From: a virus
Reading direction: 5' to 3' (one strand)
Length of the DNA stretch: 33,215 nucleotides
IMG/VR virus record: IMGVR_UViG_3300035180_000439
Location: 1-33,215 of that record
The notes under the pieces are model-generated. The model did not search any database, was not told where the DNA came from, and saw only the letters and a program-made list of their open reading frames with translations. Made by a program: the position numbers and the translations under genes. Each line of letters opens with the position of its first letter. The first letter of the stretch is position 1. Below are positions 26,516 through 33,215 of this stretch, piece after piece.

Positions 26516-27001
26516 ATGGCGATTACAAAATTATTACTAGATGCTTTTATTAGACCAGAAGTGTTAGCTGAAGCGTTTTCAATGAAAACCCCAGAGGAAC
26601 AGGTATCTGCCTATAAGCAGTCTTTATTAGATACTCTTAGATTTATGCAAGGAACGGCATATAAAATTTTAGCAAATCCTGCAGATAAAGCTAACTTATC
26701 TTATGCATTTCAGAAGTATCTACATAACTTAGATCTTATTCAGAAATATTTTGAGAGTATTAGTGATGCTAATATGGTCGAATTGATTAAAGCAAATAAG
26801 ACCAGCTTTGTGTCTGCCGTAAATGAACGAGTATTATTTAAACCTATTGTATGGAGTAGAAACTTAGAAGTAGACACTGATAAGTTACCTCCTAAGTTTT
26901 TGAACCCGGAAGGAATGCCTGCACAACAATATAGAGGCGCTTCTACTTTTTATGCCCCTGACGCACCATTAACCGATAAAATCGCTCTGGATAGGAAATA
27001 A
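26516..27001 (+). CDS. Small helical protein with a protease-type site, function unknown
   Basis: 161 residues from the ATG at 26516; ATAGG at 26501-26505 gives good spacing, while the earlier in-frame GTG at 26507 is too close. Residues 1-100 are helical with little beta signal. LAE|A at 17-20 matches the prohead protease consensus, near the N-terminus, as in T4 internal head proteins. The C-terminal 50 residues are Pro-rich and end in a basic DRK. Its stop and the next start are one base apart. It is not recognised as a known family. Confidence 0.5.
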   Translation: MAITKLLLDAFIRPEVLAEAFSMKTPEEQVSAYKQSLLDTLRFMQGTAYKILANPADKANLSYAFQKYLHNLDLIQKYFESISDANMVELIKANKTSFVSAVNERVLFKPIVWSRNLEVDTDKLPPKFLNPEGMPAQQYRGASTFYAPDAPLTDKIALDRK

Positions 27002-27002
27002 C

Positions 27003-27248
27003 ATGAAACTAGAACAGCTTTTAAACCTTGTTGAAGAAACTACCTCAGGCAGTGTAGCATCTTATTCTAAACCCTTATCAGATGAGCCGCTAAAGCGCCT
27101 CAAAAAAACTGGATTTATGCAATATGCTACCGATAATAACTGCCGAGGTTGTAATATTATTAAACACTACGGTTGGTCAAATGCCAACTCAAACGCAAAA
27201 GAACTCACATGTCACTTTTGCGGCGTAAAACACACAAAAGGAAAGTAA
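27003..27248 (+). CDS. Small zinc-ribbon protein
   Basis: 81 residues. The C-terminal half has CRGC (48-51) and CHFCGVKH (70-77), two CxxC pairs spaced for one zinc ribbon. The N-terminal half is helical, with a Ser/Thr-rich linker. It starts one base after the preceding stop, suggesting coupled translation. Such ribbons often bind nucleic acid or structure a small protein; nothing shows which here. Confidence 0.6.
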   Translation: MKLEQLLNLVEETTSGSVASYSKPLSDEPLKRLKKTGFMQYATDNNCRGCNIIKHYGWSNANSNAKELTCHFCGVKHTKGK

Positions 27249-27250
27249 AC

Positions 27251-27631
27251 ATGCGCTTTATTTACAAAAATATTACTGAAAACACACAGATTCTCACGCT
27301 GTTAAATGATGAGAAAACCCAGGTAACTAGTATTCCTCTTGGAGCTGGGGCAAGAGTTGAAGTAGCTAATAACAGCTTGGATATTTATGTACCACATATT
27401 CTTTCTAGGATTGATGAAAGCGGCTACGACATCTCTCACAGTATTGTAATGGCTCAGGCATCAGACGCTAGAAATGCAGAAGCGGTCAAAAGCGAAGCAG
27501 CTAAAGCTGCCCTTGAAAATGTCAATGTTCCTCCCGCTCCTAAGGTTTCTGAACCTGCTCCAGTAGTTCCCTCAACAGATCCCTCAACAGATCCTTCGAC
27601 AGATGAACCAAAGGCAAAAAAAGGTAAGTAA
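27251..27631 (+). CDS. Small protein with STDP repeats, function unknown
   Basis: 126 residues from the ATG at 27251, preceded by AAAAGGA; an open frame extends upstream to 27173 but overlaps the zinc-ribbon gene and reads basic low-complexity sequence. The N-terminus MRFIYKNITENTQ is like that of the protein at 17007. Residues 15-60 are beta-like. The C-terminal part is Ala-rich helix, then Pro-rich, then three STDP/STDE repeats and a basic KAKKGK end. The stop overlaps the next start (TAATG). Confidence 0.55.
   Translation: MRFIYKNITENTQILTLLNDEKTQVTSIPLGAGARVEVANNSLDIYVPHILSRIDESGYDISHSIVMAQASDARNAEAVKSEAAKAALENVNVPPAPKVSEPAPVVPSTDPSTDPSTDEPKAKKGK
27568..27603 (+). repeat. Three tandem 12-base repeats
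   Basis: Units at 27568-27579, 27580-27591 and 27592-27603. The first two are identical (TCCCTCAACAGA) and the third differs at three bases. They encode the STDP repeats and could vary in copy number. Confidence 0.85.
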
Positions 27632-28278
27632 TGTATAAACAAAGAAAAAATTTTCTATCCTATCAGGTGCCTTCAGCGGATTCTAAAAAAGCTGAAGCAA
27701 AGAAAATTCTTTCTTCTATTCTAGAATCTTCTGCCATTGCTGCATTAGATAGTTTATACCAGCCAAAAGAGTTTGATCAATCACAAAGGGTAGCTCCAAA
27801 AGAACTGCCCTTTTCGCAACCAGCTGCAGCTTCTAACTTAGAGCCAGTATCAGATACTTTGTTAACAGTTGGTAAACTACCCACAGAAGGTGGAGCAGTT
27901 GTAATCGGAGTTAAGAAACCGATTCAAGTGGTATTCAAGGATGAGAGTGCTACTAATTCGTTAAAAGAAGATATTACAATTGTAGAAGATGATGTTCTTG
28001 CTCCAGTTGAAGAAGCTCCAATAGAAGTTCAAAAGAAACTAGAAGATGAGGATTATGATTGTTTAGAGTCTGCTCCTCCTTTGGATCTATCTAGCGACTT
28101 ACAGAATACAGTACTACAACGCGGTCAAGGGATGATTACATCAGTTCAAATGAGTAATAATGTTCTTTCTCCAGCTGCTATGCAAACTGGTGATCGTATC
28201 AAAGGTATCGAAGATGATATTGAAGGCTACTCAGTAGTTGGACTAGATAATGACATTGGCATGAACATGCTTAAGTAA
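27631..28278 (+). CDS. Acidic low-complexity protein, function unknown
   Basis: 215 residues. The N-terminus MYKQRKNFLSYQV is basic. The middle is Pro-, Glu- and Asp-rich (VEEAPIEVQKKLEDEDYD) and probably disordered, with a beta-like TEGGAVVIGVKKPIQVVF near 85-102. The C-terminal 50 residues are Asp- and Gly-rich (GYSVVGLDNDIG). It is translationally coupled to the preceding gene by TAATG and is the last gene of its unit, 20 bases before a terminator. No family is recognised. Confidence 0.5.
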   Translation: MYKQRKNFLSYQVPSADSKKAEAKKILSSILESSAIAALDSLYQPKEFDQSQRVAPKELPFSQPAAASNLEPVSDTLLTVGKLPTEGGAVVIGVKKPIQVVFKDESATNSLKEDITIVEDDVLAPVEEAPIEVQKKLEDEDYDCLESAPPLDLSSDLQNTVLQRGQGMITSVQMSNNVLSPAAMQTGDRIKGIEDDIEGYSVVGLDNDIGMNMLK

Positions 28279-28298
28279 TAACTCAATGTATTTGCAAT

Positions 28299-28329
28299 GG
28301 GCCCTAATTTTTGTTAGGGCCCTATTTTT
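28299..28329 (+). terminator. Rho-independent terminator
   Basis: A nine-pair stem GGGCCCTAA / TTAGGGCCC with the loop TTTTTG is followed by TATTTTTA. It closes the wedge-protein unit. Confidence 0.9.
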
Positions 28330-28357
28330 ATCGAATTAATTTGGAAGAGGGTTTTTC

Positions 28358-28864
28358 ATGCAAATAAATGAAACTTTAGATTTTCGCGGCGAAGTTGTTA
28401 TTACTGCCACAAGCGATTCTGGAACTGAAGTTCTAGTTAATGATAAAAATCTAATTGTCTTGAATGGAAGAAAGAAAGTAGCTCAGCATATGTTGTCTGG
28501 AGCTGGAGCGTACATTTCGGATATTTCCTTTGGTTCAAATGGAACAGCTGTCGGTGACCCTAATCAGATTAAACCAGTGCTTCCAACTGAAATGACTATT
28601 ACTCCCATTCCAAGTTTGATTGTTGGTGAAGATTATACTTTTACAGTAGATTCCTCCTCATTAGCTATTTCTGATGCTAGACCTAAATTGGTATATATTA
28701 TTAATATTCCGAAATTAGGTACAGTCTTGAATGGTAAATCAATCAATGAATTAGCGCTAATGCTAAGCACAGATCCAGCCACCGCTTTTGCTATTAAAAG
28801 ATTTGCTACAATCGTTAAATCCGAGTCCATTGCATTAAATATTACTTGGACTATCTATTTCTAA
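28358..28864 (+). CDS. Small fibre- or baseplate-type structural protein
   Basis: 168 residues. The start has the common phage structural pattern FRGEVVITATSDSG, then VNDKNLIVLNGRKKVAQHML at 27-46 and ISDISFGSNGTA at 53-64, found in small virion proteins of many contractile phages. The rest is beta-rich and ends in ITWTIYF. It has a strong GGAAGAGG ribosome site after a terminator, so it likely opens a new unit. The exact structural role is not known. Confidence 0.55.
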   Translation: MQINETLDFRGEVVITATSDSGTEVLVNDKNLIVLNGRKKVAQHMLSGAGAYISDISFGSNGTAVGDPNQIKPVLPTEMTITPIPSLIVGEDYTFTVDSSSLAISDARPKLVYIINIPKLGTVLNGKSINELALMLSTDPATAFAIKRFATIVKSESIALNITWTIYF

Positions 28865-28873
28865 GAGTTTTAA

Positions 28874-30259
28874 ATGACCGAATTCGTCCCGTCTGATGAG
28901 CGTCAAGGCAATACTTTACCTCCTACGGGAGATCAAGATGCTCGACTATCTGTTGATAGAGAAAGTATACTGTATTCTTATCAGAATACCGTAGCTAGTT
29001 CTTACACTGGAGATGTTAGACATTTTGTGACTAAATTTGGAGATTATTTAAAAACTAAAAACGCTTTTTACGATGTTACTAAAAATACCTTTGTAGAATT
29101 TCCAATTCGTTATGCGGCACCAAATCTAGTATTTTCTGATGATAAGGGATTAAATGGAGTTTCTCAAGAAGCTTCTATTAAAGATAGAATTATTCTTCCA
29201 GTAATTTCTTATTACCTTTCTAATATTGAATATGATAGTAAACGTGCAGTAGACCCAAGTGTTCGTTATTTTTATAAACCGGATAAAAATGATAAATCAA
29301 AAGTTTGGGTTACAACTGCCCCAAGACCCACAAATTATTCGTTTCAAGTAGATATCTGGACAGAAACTAGAGAGAGTTTTTATCAAATTGTTTCTGCTAT
29401 TCAATTAGATTTTAATCCGTATTCATATTTAACAGATTTATATTCTTATGAAGATGAGACCCAAAAATCTTTTTATATGCCTTATGCAAAAATGAATTTA
29501 ACTGGATTTACAGATAATTCAAACTTTGTACCGGGAACTGATAGAAGAGTAGTAAGAGCTACTTTACAGATAACAGTAGAAGGCTTTTTAACACAACCTC
29601 CCAAAAAACAAAGTTATGTCTTTGATACGTCTTATACATTATTCGGAGAACTTGGGAAAGCTGTTGGAGCCCCAATTATAGCCTCTTCTTGGAATACTTC
29701 TAATACAGCGGGAGCCATTGCTGCACAAGGAGTTCCAAACTTAGTAAACTCTGTTTTTGGTAGAACAGGAGATATTGTATCTACTAGCGGTGATTATACA
29801 GCTCAAGAAATTACAATAGTTGGCGGATTAGGGAGTTTAGCAGGGCCTGGAGATTCTGTTGAAACAGCTTTAGAGAATTTGAGTCAAAAAGTAAATACAG
29901 ATGTATTTAATATTACTTTGTCAGAACCAATGCCTGCAGGTACTTTATTTAGAATTATAAATCAAAAAGCTTATAAAGTAAAATCAATAGATTCTATTAC
30001 TCCAAGTGTTGACGGTATTACATTATCAGCCGGTACCACAAATTCTGTAGTAGAGGCAGGTAGAAAATTAAATACTACGTATGATATCGGAATTCCGCAA
30101 ACTACAGATGGATGGTTATATTTAAGCTCTACTGGAACTCTGACAACAACCATTCCTACTGTAGTTGCTGGAGATGTTTATTTATTGGTTGTAGGTAAAG
30201 CATTGTCTGGAACTAACTCATTTATTTTTGATCCAAAAACCCCAGTTAAACTTATTTAA
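28874..30259 (+). CDS. gp15-like tail completion protein fused to a fibre-type domain
   Basis: 461 residues. Residues 30-245 resemble the T4 gp15 tail-sheath stabiliser family that caps the tail: VEFPIRYAAP (74-83), ILPVISYYLSNIEYDSKR (107-124), TTAPRPTNYSFQVDIWT (147-163) and AIQLDFNPYSYLT (175-187), matching the family pattern of LPxxSY, YDxxR, PxPYxxxF and FxP. From 290 the protein carries NSVFGRTGDIVSTSGDYTAQ, a motif typical of phage tail fibres, then a beta-rich Thr/Gly region with TALENLSQKV. gp15 proteins do not usually have this tail, so a fusion is inferred from pattern. The ATG is 10 bases after the previous stop. Confidence 0.58.
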   Translation: MTEFVPSDERQGNTLPPTGDQDARLSVDRESILYSYQNTVASSYTGDVRHFVTKFGDYLKTKNAFYDVTKNTFVEFPIRYAAPNLVFSDDKGLNGVSQEASIKDRIILPVISYYLSNIEYDSKRAVDPSVRYFYKPDKNDKSKVWVTTAPRPTNYSFQVDIWTETRESFYQIVSAIQLDFNPYSYLTDLYSYEDETQKSFYMPYAKMNLTGFTDNSNFVPGTDRRVVRATLQITVEGFLTQPPKKQSYVFDTSYTLFGELGKAVGAPIIASSWNTSNTAGAIAAQGVPNLVNSVFGRTGDIVSTSGDYTAQEITIVGGLGSLAGPGDSVETALENLSQKVNTDVFNITLSEPMPAGTLFRIINQKAYKVKSIDSITPSVDGITLSAGTTNSVVEAGRKLNTTYDIGIPQTTDGWLYLSSTGTLTTTIPTVVAGDVYLLVVGKALSGTNSFIFDPKTPVKLI

Positions 30260-30269
30260 TAGAGCACTT

Positions 30270-30662
30270 ATGTCAGAAACCCTTTTAAAATTATTGCCGG
30301 ATGGTTCTGGAAATGAGCAAGTATCGGTTTCTATTCGCTCTCTTAAAGACTCTTCGGTAACAAACATACCGACTTCGGTCGTAACTATCACTTGGGACGC
30401 CGACTACAAAAAAATAAATTTACTTTCTGATACAGCTATTATGTTTTCAGGCGCTGTAAAAGATGGGCAACAGTTAGTACTAGCAATAACTCAAGCTGAT
30501 ACTATTCCACATACTGTAACTTTTTCTAATATTAGACTAGGTTCTGATATTTGGAGTGTTCCAGTACTTTCTACAGAACTTGGTAAAACTGATAGATTGA
30601 TATTTTTTTACGATTCTTCAACCAATTCTTATGATCTTATGGGATATGCCAGAGGGTTTTAA
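30270..30662 (+). CDS. Small fibre-domain protein
   Basis: 130 residues from the ATG at 30270; the open frame continues upstream to 30228 but overlaps the preceding gene. Residues 55-130 match a domain found near the ends of many phage fibres: GQQLVLAITQAD, HTVTFSNIRLGSD, then KTDRLIFFYDSSTNSYDLMG. It may be a split-off fibre tip or a small partner of the fusion protein before it. The ribosome site is weak (AGAG), which suggests coupling to the upstream gene. Confidence 0.55.
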   Translation: MSETLLKLLPDGSGNEQVSVSIRSLKDSSVTNIPTSVVTITWDADYKKINLLSDTAIMFSGAVKDGQQLVLAITQADTIPHTVTFSNIRLGSDIWSVPVLSTELGKTDRLIFFYDSSTNSYDLMGYARGF

Positions 30663-30674
30663 GATAATTATAGC

Positions 30675-30693
30675 AATTAATTTTATCAGGAGA
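30675..30693 (+). promoter_or_regulatory. Second copy of the capsid-gene leader element
   Basis: Identical over 19 bases to 2906-2924, here placed before the ATG at 30699. It includes the AGGAGA ribosome site and an AT-rich upstream part. Confidence 0.55.
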
Positions 30694-30698
30694 TACAA

Positions 30699-31100
30699 AT
30701 GGCCTTCACAATGATTGATGCAAGAAAAAATGCAATGCTTGACACGTTCACGTCAGGGATTGGTTCAAGCCCTTTACTCAGAATCTATGACGCTACGGGT
30801 GGAGTTCCTGCTAATGCTAACACGGCCTTGGGTTCTCAGGTTCTACTCGGTACTCTAACTTTCTCAGCAACTCCGTTTCCTGCTGCTTCAGCTGGTACTC
30901 TAACGGCTAATGCTATTACTCAGGATTCTTCCGCTGATGCTACAGGGACTGCTGCGTTCTTTAGAATTCTTAACAATGCTGGTACTGTGACTTATGCCCA
31001 GGGAACAGTAGGAACTTCAGGAGCCGATCTAAACCTCAACACAACAAGTATTGTTGCAGGAGGCCCAATCAGCGTTACATCACTGACTATCAGTATCTAA
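30699..31100 (+). CDS. Small abundant-type virion protein (decoration or fibre-like)
   Basis: 133 residues, Ala-, Thr- and Gly-rich, mainly beta. The pattern DARKNAMLDTF, then SPLLRIYD, LLGTLTFSATPFPAASAGTL, SADATGTAAFFRI, GTSGADLNLNT and a final VTSLTISI belongs to a widespread family of small phage virion proteins of unknown exact role. Its codons are as selected as those of the capsid gene, and it shares the capsid leader element, so it is probably made in many copies. A capsid decoration protein and a fibre component are both possible. Confidence 0.65.
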   Translation: MAFTMIDARKNAMLDTFTSGIGSSPLLRIYDATGGVPANANTALGSQVLLGTLTFSATPFPAASAGTLTANAITQDSSADATGTAAFFRILNNAGTVTYAQGTVGTSGADLNLNTTSIVAGGPISVTSLTISI

Positions 31101-31156
31101 GGTTAAATATTACAGCCAGAGCATCTAAATATTTGGTTGTATTTCTACCTAATCAT

Positions 31157-31306
31157 ATGTTTAAACAAACTTTATTTGTTTCAAAATTAGTCTCTCTAGT
31201 CAGACGATATATGATGGAACATCTAAAGTCATCAAGTGCACGAACTTGCAATTGTAATATTTGTGTAGAGGCTAGAAAATTATTAGACAAGTACGGCCCA
31301 TTTTAA
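31157..31306 (+). CDS. Micro-gene with a CxCxxC motif
   Basis: 49 residues. The sequence begins MFKQTLFVSKLV, is basic in the middle (VRRYMMEHLK) and contains TCNCNICVEA (31-40), a CxCxxC pattern that may bind a metal, ending in DKYGPF. No clear ribosome site precedes the ATG at 31157. The stop is 12 bases before the next start. It may be a real regulatory or metal-binding peptide, but evidence is limited. Confidence 0.4.
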   Translation: MFKQTLFVSKLVSLVRRYMMEHLKSSSARTCNCNICVEARKLLDKYGPF

Positions 31307-31318
31307 AAGGAGAGTAAT

Positions 31319-31486
31319 ATGTTTTGGATTGGTTTAGTAGTAGGTCTTGTAGTTGGTGTAGTAGCTGCTTTACTCATCAGCAGAAATAATAAGATAAAGG
31401 CTGGAAACTTAGCAGAAAAGCTTAATAGTAAAATTGAAGAGCTTGAAGCAAAAGTAGCAGAGCAAGCAAAGGCTTTGCGTAAATAA
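31319..31486 (+). CDS. Small membrane protein with coiled-coil tail
   Basis: 55 residues, with a strong AAAAGGAG ribosome site. Residues 2-20 (FWIGLVVGLVVGVVAALLI) form one transmembrane helix, followed by SRNNK and a charged coiled coil (LAEKLNSKIEELEAKVAEQA). A single-span protein with a cytoplasmic or periplasmic helix could take part in lysis or in membrane-associated assembly, but there is no lysis cassette nearby to support this. It lies at the end of a unit, with a terminator 20 bases after the stop. Confidence 0.62.
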   Translation: MFWIGLVVGLVVGVVAALLISRNNKIKAGNLAEKLNSKIEELEAKVAEQAKALRK

Positions 31487-31506
31487 CTAGTCAAGCCATT
31501 TATTAG

Positions 31507-31540
31507 AATAATGCCTTCTTTACAGAGGGCATTATTTTTA
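31507..31540 (+). terminator. Rho-independent terminator
   Basis: A twelve-pair stem AATAATGCCTTC / GAGGGCATTATT with one G-T wobble and loop TTTACA is followed by TTTA. It ends the unit that contains the micro-genes. Confidence 0.85.
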
Positions 31541-31568
31541 ATAGGTAATTAATTTGTAGGAATCAATA

Positions 31569-31862
31569 ATGTCAACAACTACAGGGTCATCTACTGCAGA
31601 TTTTGGAGCTACCCCAGGAACCGACTATATCCAAATTGTAGTTACCGGGCAGACTGGAATTGTTGCCGCTACTTCTAAAGTTGATGCATGGAAGTCGATT
31701 AAAGCAACTACAAACCATACTTTAGAAGATGTAGTCATTTCGCATTTTGAAGTATTTGCTGGAAATATAGTAGACGGAGTTGGATTTACTATATATGTAA
31801 TAAGCAGACAAGGAAGATTAACTGGCCAATATATTATTGACTGGGTTTGGTCAACAACTTAA
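31569..31862 (+). CDS. Small structural protein upstream of a surface protein
   Basis: 97 residues with the pattern DFGATPGTDYIQIVVTGQTG at 11-30, then a central AWKSIKATTNHTLEDVVISH and a hydrophobic beta end. The DFG, PG and VTGQTG elements recur in small phage virion proteins that precede large surface proteins, as here. The start follows TAGGA at good spacing. Function is unknown. Confidence 0.55.
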   Translation: MSTTTGSSTADFGATPGTDYIQIVVTGQTGIVAATSKVDAWKSIKATTNHTLEDVVISHFEVFAGNIVDGVGFTIYVISRQGRLTGQYIIDWVWSTT

Positions 31863-31880
31863 TTTTAAAAAGGATATAAA

Positions 31881-33215
31881 ATGGCAGGAATTCGTGTAGA
31901 AGGTAATACCAGTGGAAATGTAGCAGAAGTAGATTCTGCCCATAATTTAATGGTTGCTACTTCTTTAGTGCCAGCTAATATTGGCGCAATTAGAATGTAT
32001 ACCGAAAATGATGCTGGTAATGTAACTGGTACCCCATATTTAATGCAACCAGAAACATCACCTGATTATAAATTGCGTGTTGGTTTAGATACTTTATTAT
32101 TTAATGATAGTTTTAATACTGCTGCTGGTATTCAGAATAATAACTTATGGAAAGTTGTTATTGCTTCATCAATGTCTGTCGCTTCTGGTGCTGGTGCGCT
32201 TCAGTTTAACGCTAACAATACATTAACATCTGGTGCGGGTGTTGCGGTTTGGTCTTGTCGTTACTTTCCACTTATTCAAACTGGTCCAACTTACATTGAG
32301 TTTAGTGGATATCCTACAGATCAGCCTTTAGCTAATCAAGTCGTAGAATTTGGTTTATTCTTACCTACAACTGGCGGTGCAGCTCCGACTGAAGGTGTTT
32401 TCTTTAGATATACATCAGCGGGTTTATATGGTGTAACTAACTACAATGGTGTAGAAACTCAAGTATTACTACAGGCTACTCAATTAACTGCAAATACTCA
32501 AGTAGTGTTTACTATTGCGTGTGGTGAGGATCAAACTCGTTTCTGGATTAACGATATTTTATTAGGAACTATTAAAACTCCAGCCGCTAATGGCACACCT
32601 TTCATGACTTATGCATTACCTATTGCTATGCAGTTTAGAAACAACAACTTAGTAACTGGTTCTCCAGTTATGCAATGGAAAATGTGCAATGTTAGTGTTA
32701 ATCTTGCTGATTTCAATACCAATAAACTTTGGTCACATCAAATGTGCGGTATGGGTTTAAATGCTGCACAAGGTCAGAATGGTCATGCTTCAATTCTTTC
32801 TACCGCTTCAACTGCCGTAACTGCTGCTCCTGCTGCTGCTGCTGCTCTTGTTCAGGCATCTGTTACTTCACAGTTCACAGGTTTAGGTGGTATCTTTAGG
32901 GTTCTGCCTACTTTAACTTCAGGTACAGAAGGTTTGCTTTGTTCTTATCAGAATCCTGCCGCCTCAATCAACCTTACGCCAAGAACGCTTTACATTACAG
33001 GTTGTAAGATTTATTCAACAGTTGAAGTTGCTTTAACTGGCGGTCCACTTATAAACGTGCTTCAGTTATTGTACGGCCATACTAACGTTTCGGCTGCGAT
33101 CACAACTGATTCTGCAACTGCTTGGGCAACTGGTTCTGGTAAATGTCCAAGACGTATTCCAATTGGTATTGAAGTATATCAGTCTGCTGCTGCTATTGGT
33201 GCTGTTGCTAATAAT
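31881..33215 (+). CDS. Large surface or fibre-like virion protein, partial (runs off the window)
   Basis: 445 codons are open from the ATG at 31881 to the last base without a stop, so the C-terminus is missing. The start MAGIRVEGNTSGNVAEVDS, with LRVGLDTLLFNDSF near 72-85, belongs to a family common in metagenomic phages and thought to be virion surface proteins. Residues 88-240 have a lectin-like beta pattern (FRYTSAGLYGVTNYNG; RFWINDILLGTIK), similar to LamG/concanavalin folds. A run of Ala and Pro (AVTAAPAAAAALV) at about 313-325 links to a second beta domain. An AAAAAGGA site precedes the ATG. Carbohydrate binding is inferred from fold pattern only. Confidence 0.65.
   Translation, partial: MAGIRVEGNTSGNVAEVDSAHNLMVATSLVPANIGAIRMYTENDAGNVTGTPYLMQPETSPDYKLRVGLDTLLFNDSFNTAAGIQNNNLWKVVIASSMSVASGAGALQFNANNTLTSGAGVAVWSCRYFPLIQTGPTYIEFSGYPTDQPLANQVVEFGLFLPTTGGAAPTEGVFFRYTSAGLYGVTNYNGVETQVLLQATQLTANTQVVFTIACGEDQTRFWINDILLGTIKTPAANGTPFMTYALPIAMQFRNNNLVTGSPVMQWKMCNVSVNLADFNTNKLWSHQMCGMGLNAAQGQNGHASILSTASTAVTAAPAAAAALVQASVTSQFTGLGGIFRVLPTLTSGTEGLLCSYQNPAASINLTPRTLYITGCKIYSTVEVALTGGPLINVLQLLYGHTNVSAAITTDSATAWATGSGKCPRRIPIGIEVYQSAAAIGAVANN

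Noticed and set aside
27173-27250. Upstream start for the STDP-repeat protein
   Set aside because: It overlaps the zinc-ribbon gene and reads basic low-complexity sequence; the ATG at 27251 has a clear AAGGA site.
32817-32850. Run of GCT triplets near the end of the window
   Set aside because: A coding Ala/Pro linker in the surface protein, not a microsatellite with independent meaning.
1-33215. CRISPR arrays, tRNA genes, rRNA and insertion sequences
   Set aside because: No regularly spaced repeats, no cloverleaf-like sequences and no transposase motifs were noticed by eye.

Overview
The window is one continuous stretch of late structural genes from a tailed bacteriophage with a contractile, T4-like tail (Caudoviricetes, myovirus morphology). 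The evidence is the gene set. A gp21-type prohead protease is followed by a coiled-coil scaffold and a gp23-type major capsid protein in the T4 order. After these come a tail tube protein, a contractile sheath protein, a tape measure protein, a gp26-type baseplate assembly protein, a gp7/gpI-type baseplate wedge protein, a gp15-like tail completion protein and several fibre-like proteins. Every supported gene lies on the + strand, gaps are short, and start/stop overlaps are common. The DNA is AT-rich. Nothing in the sequence identifies the host. No tRNA, integrase, CRISPR array or lysis cassette was seen.

Layout. (1) 1-4514 is the head module: the tail end of an upstream gene (probably the portal), an acidic protein with several protease-type cleavage motifs, the protease, the scaffold and the capsid protein, closed by a terminator. 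(2) 4567-7110 is an accessory island: an HNH endonuclease, a deoxynucleoside monophosphate kinase, a small PGDYG-like protein, a terminator, a lysine-rich small protein and a second HNH-type endonuclease. The two endonucleases share a zinc-binding module. (3) 7172-10414 holds tail tube and sheath, closed by a terminator. (4) 10489-19796 is the baseplate hub and tail-length module: a CIS-tube-like protein, a large hub-like protein, the tape measure, a small structural protein, a protein with a DNRP motif, a gp26-like protein and an overlapping +1-frame ORF that may be made by ribosomal frameshifting. It is closed by a terminator. (5) 19860-28278 has a large fibre-like protein that also carries the DNRP motif, a small tail protein, the wedge protein and four small proteins, one with a zinc-ribbon pattern. 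It is closed by a terminator. (6) 28358-31486 has a small fibre-like protein, a gp15-like protein apparently fused to a fibre-type domain, a small fibre domain protein, a small abundant-type virion protein and two micro-genes, closed by a terminator. (7) 31569 to the end has a small structural protein and a large ORF, open to the window edge, resembling lectin-like phage surface proteins.

How it works together. The protease probably matures the scaffold, the upstream acidic protein and the capsid protein at (I/L)xE|(A/G) sites; the capsid site is after Glu75. The tape measure (756 residues) sets tail length around which tube and sheath polymerise. The hub, wedge and DNRP proteins build the baseplate and attach fibres. 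Six strong hairpin-plus-T terminators divide the region into transcription units. The capsid gene and the 133-residue gene at 30699 share an identical 19-base leader, which suggests both are expressed at high level. Family names rest on recognised motifs and gene order, not on database searches.
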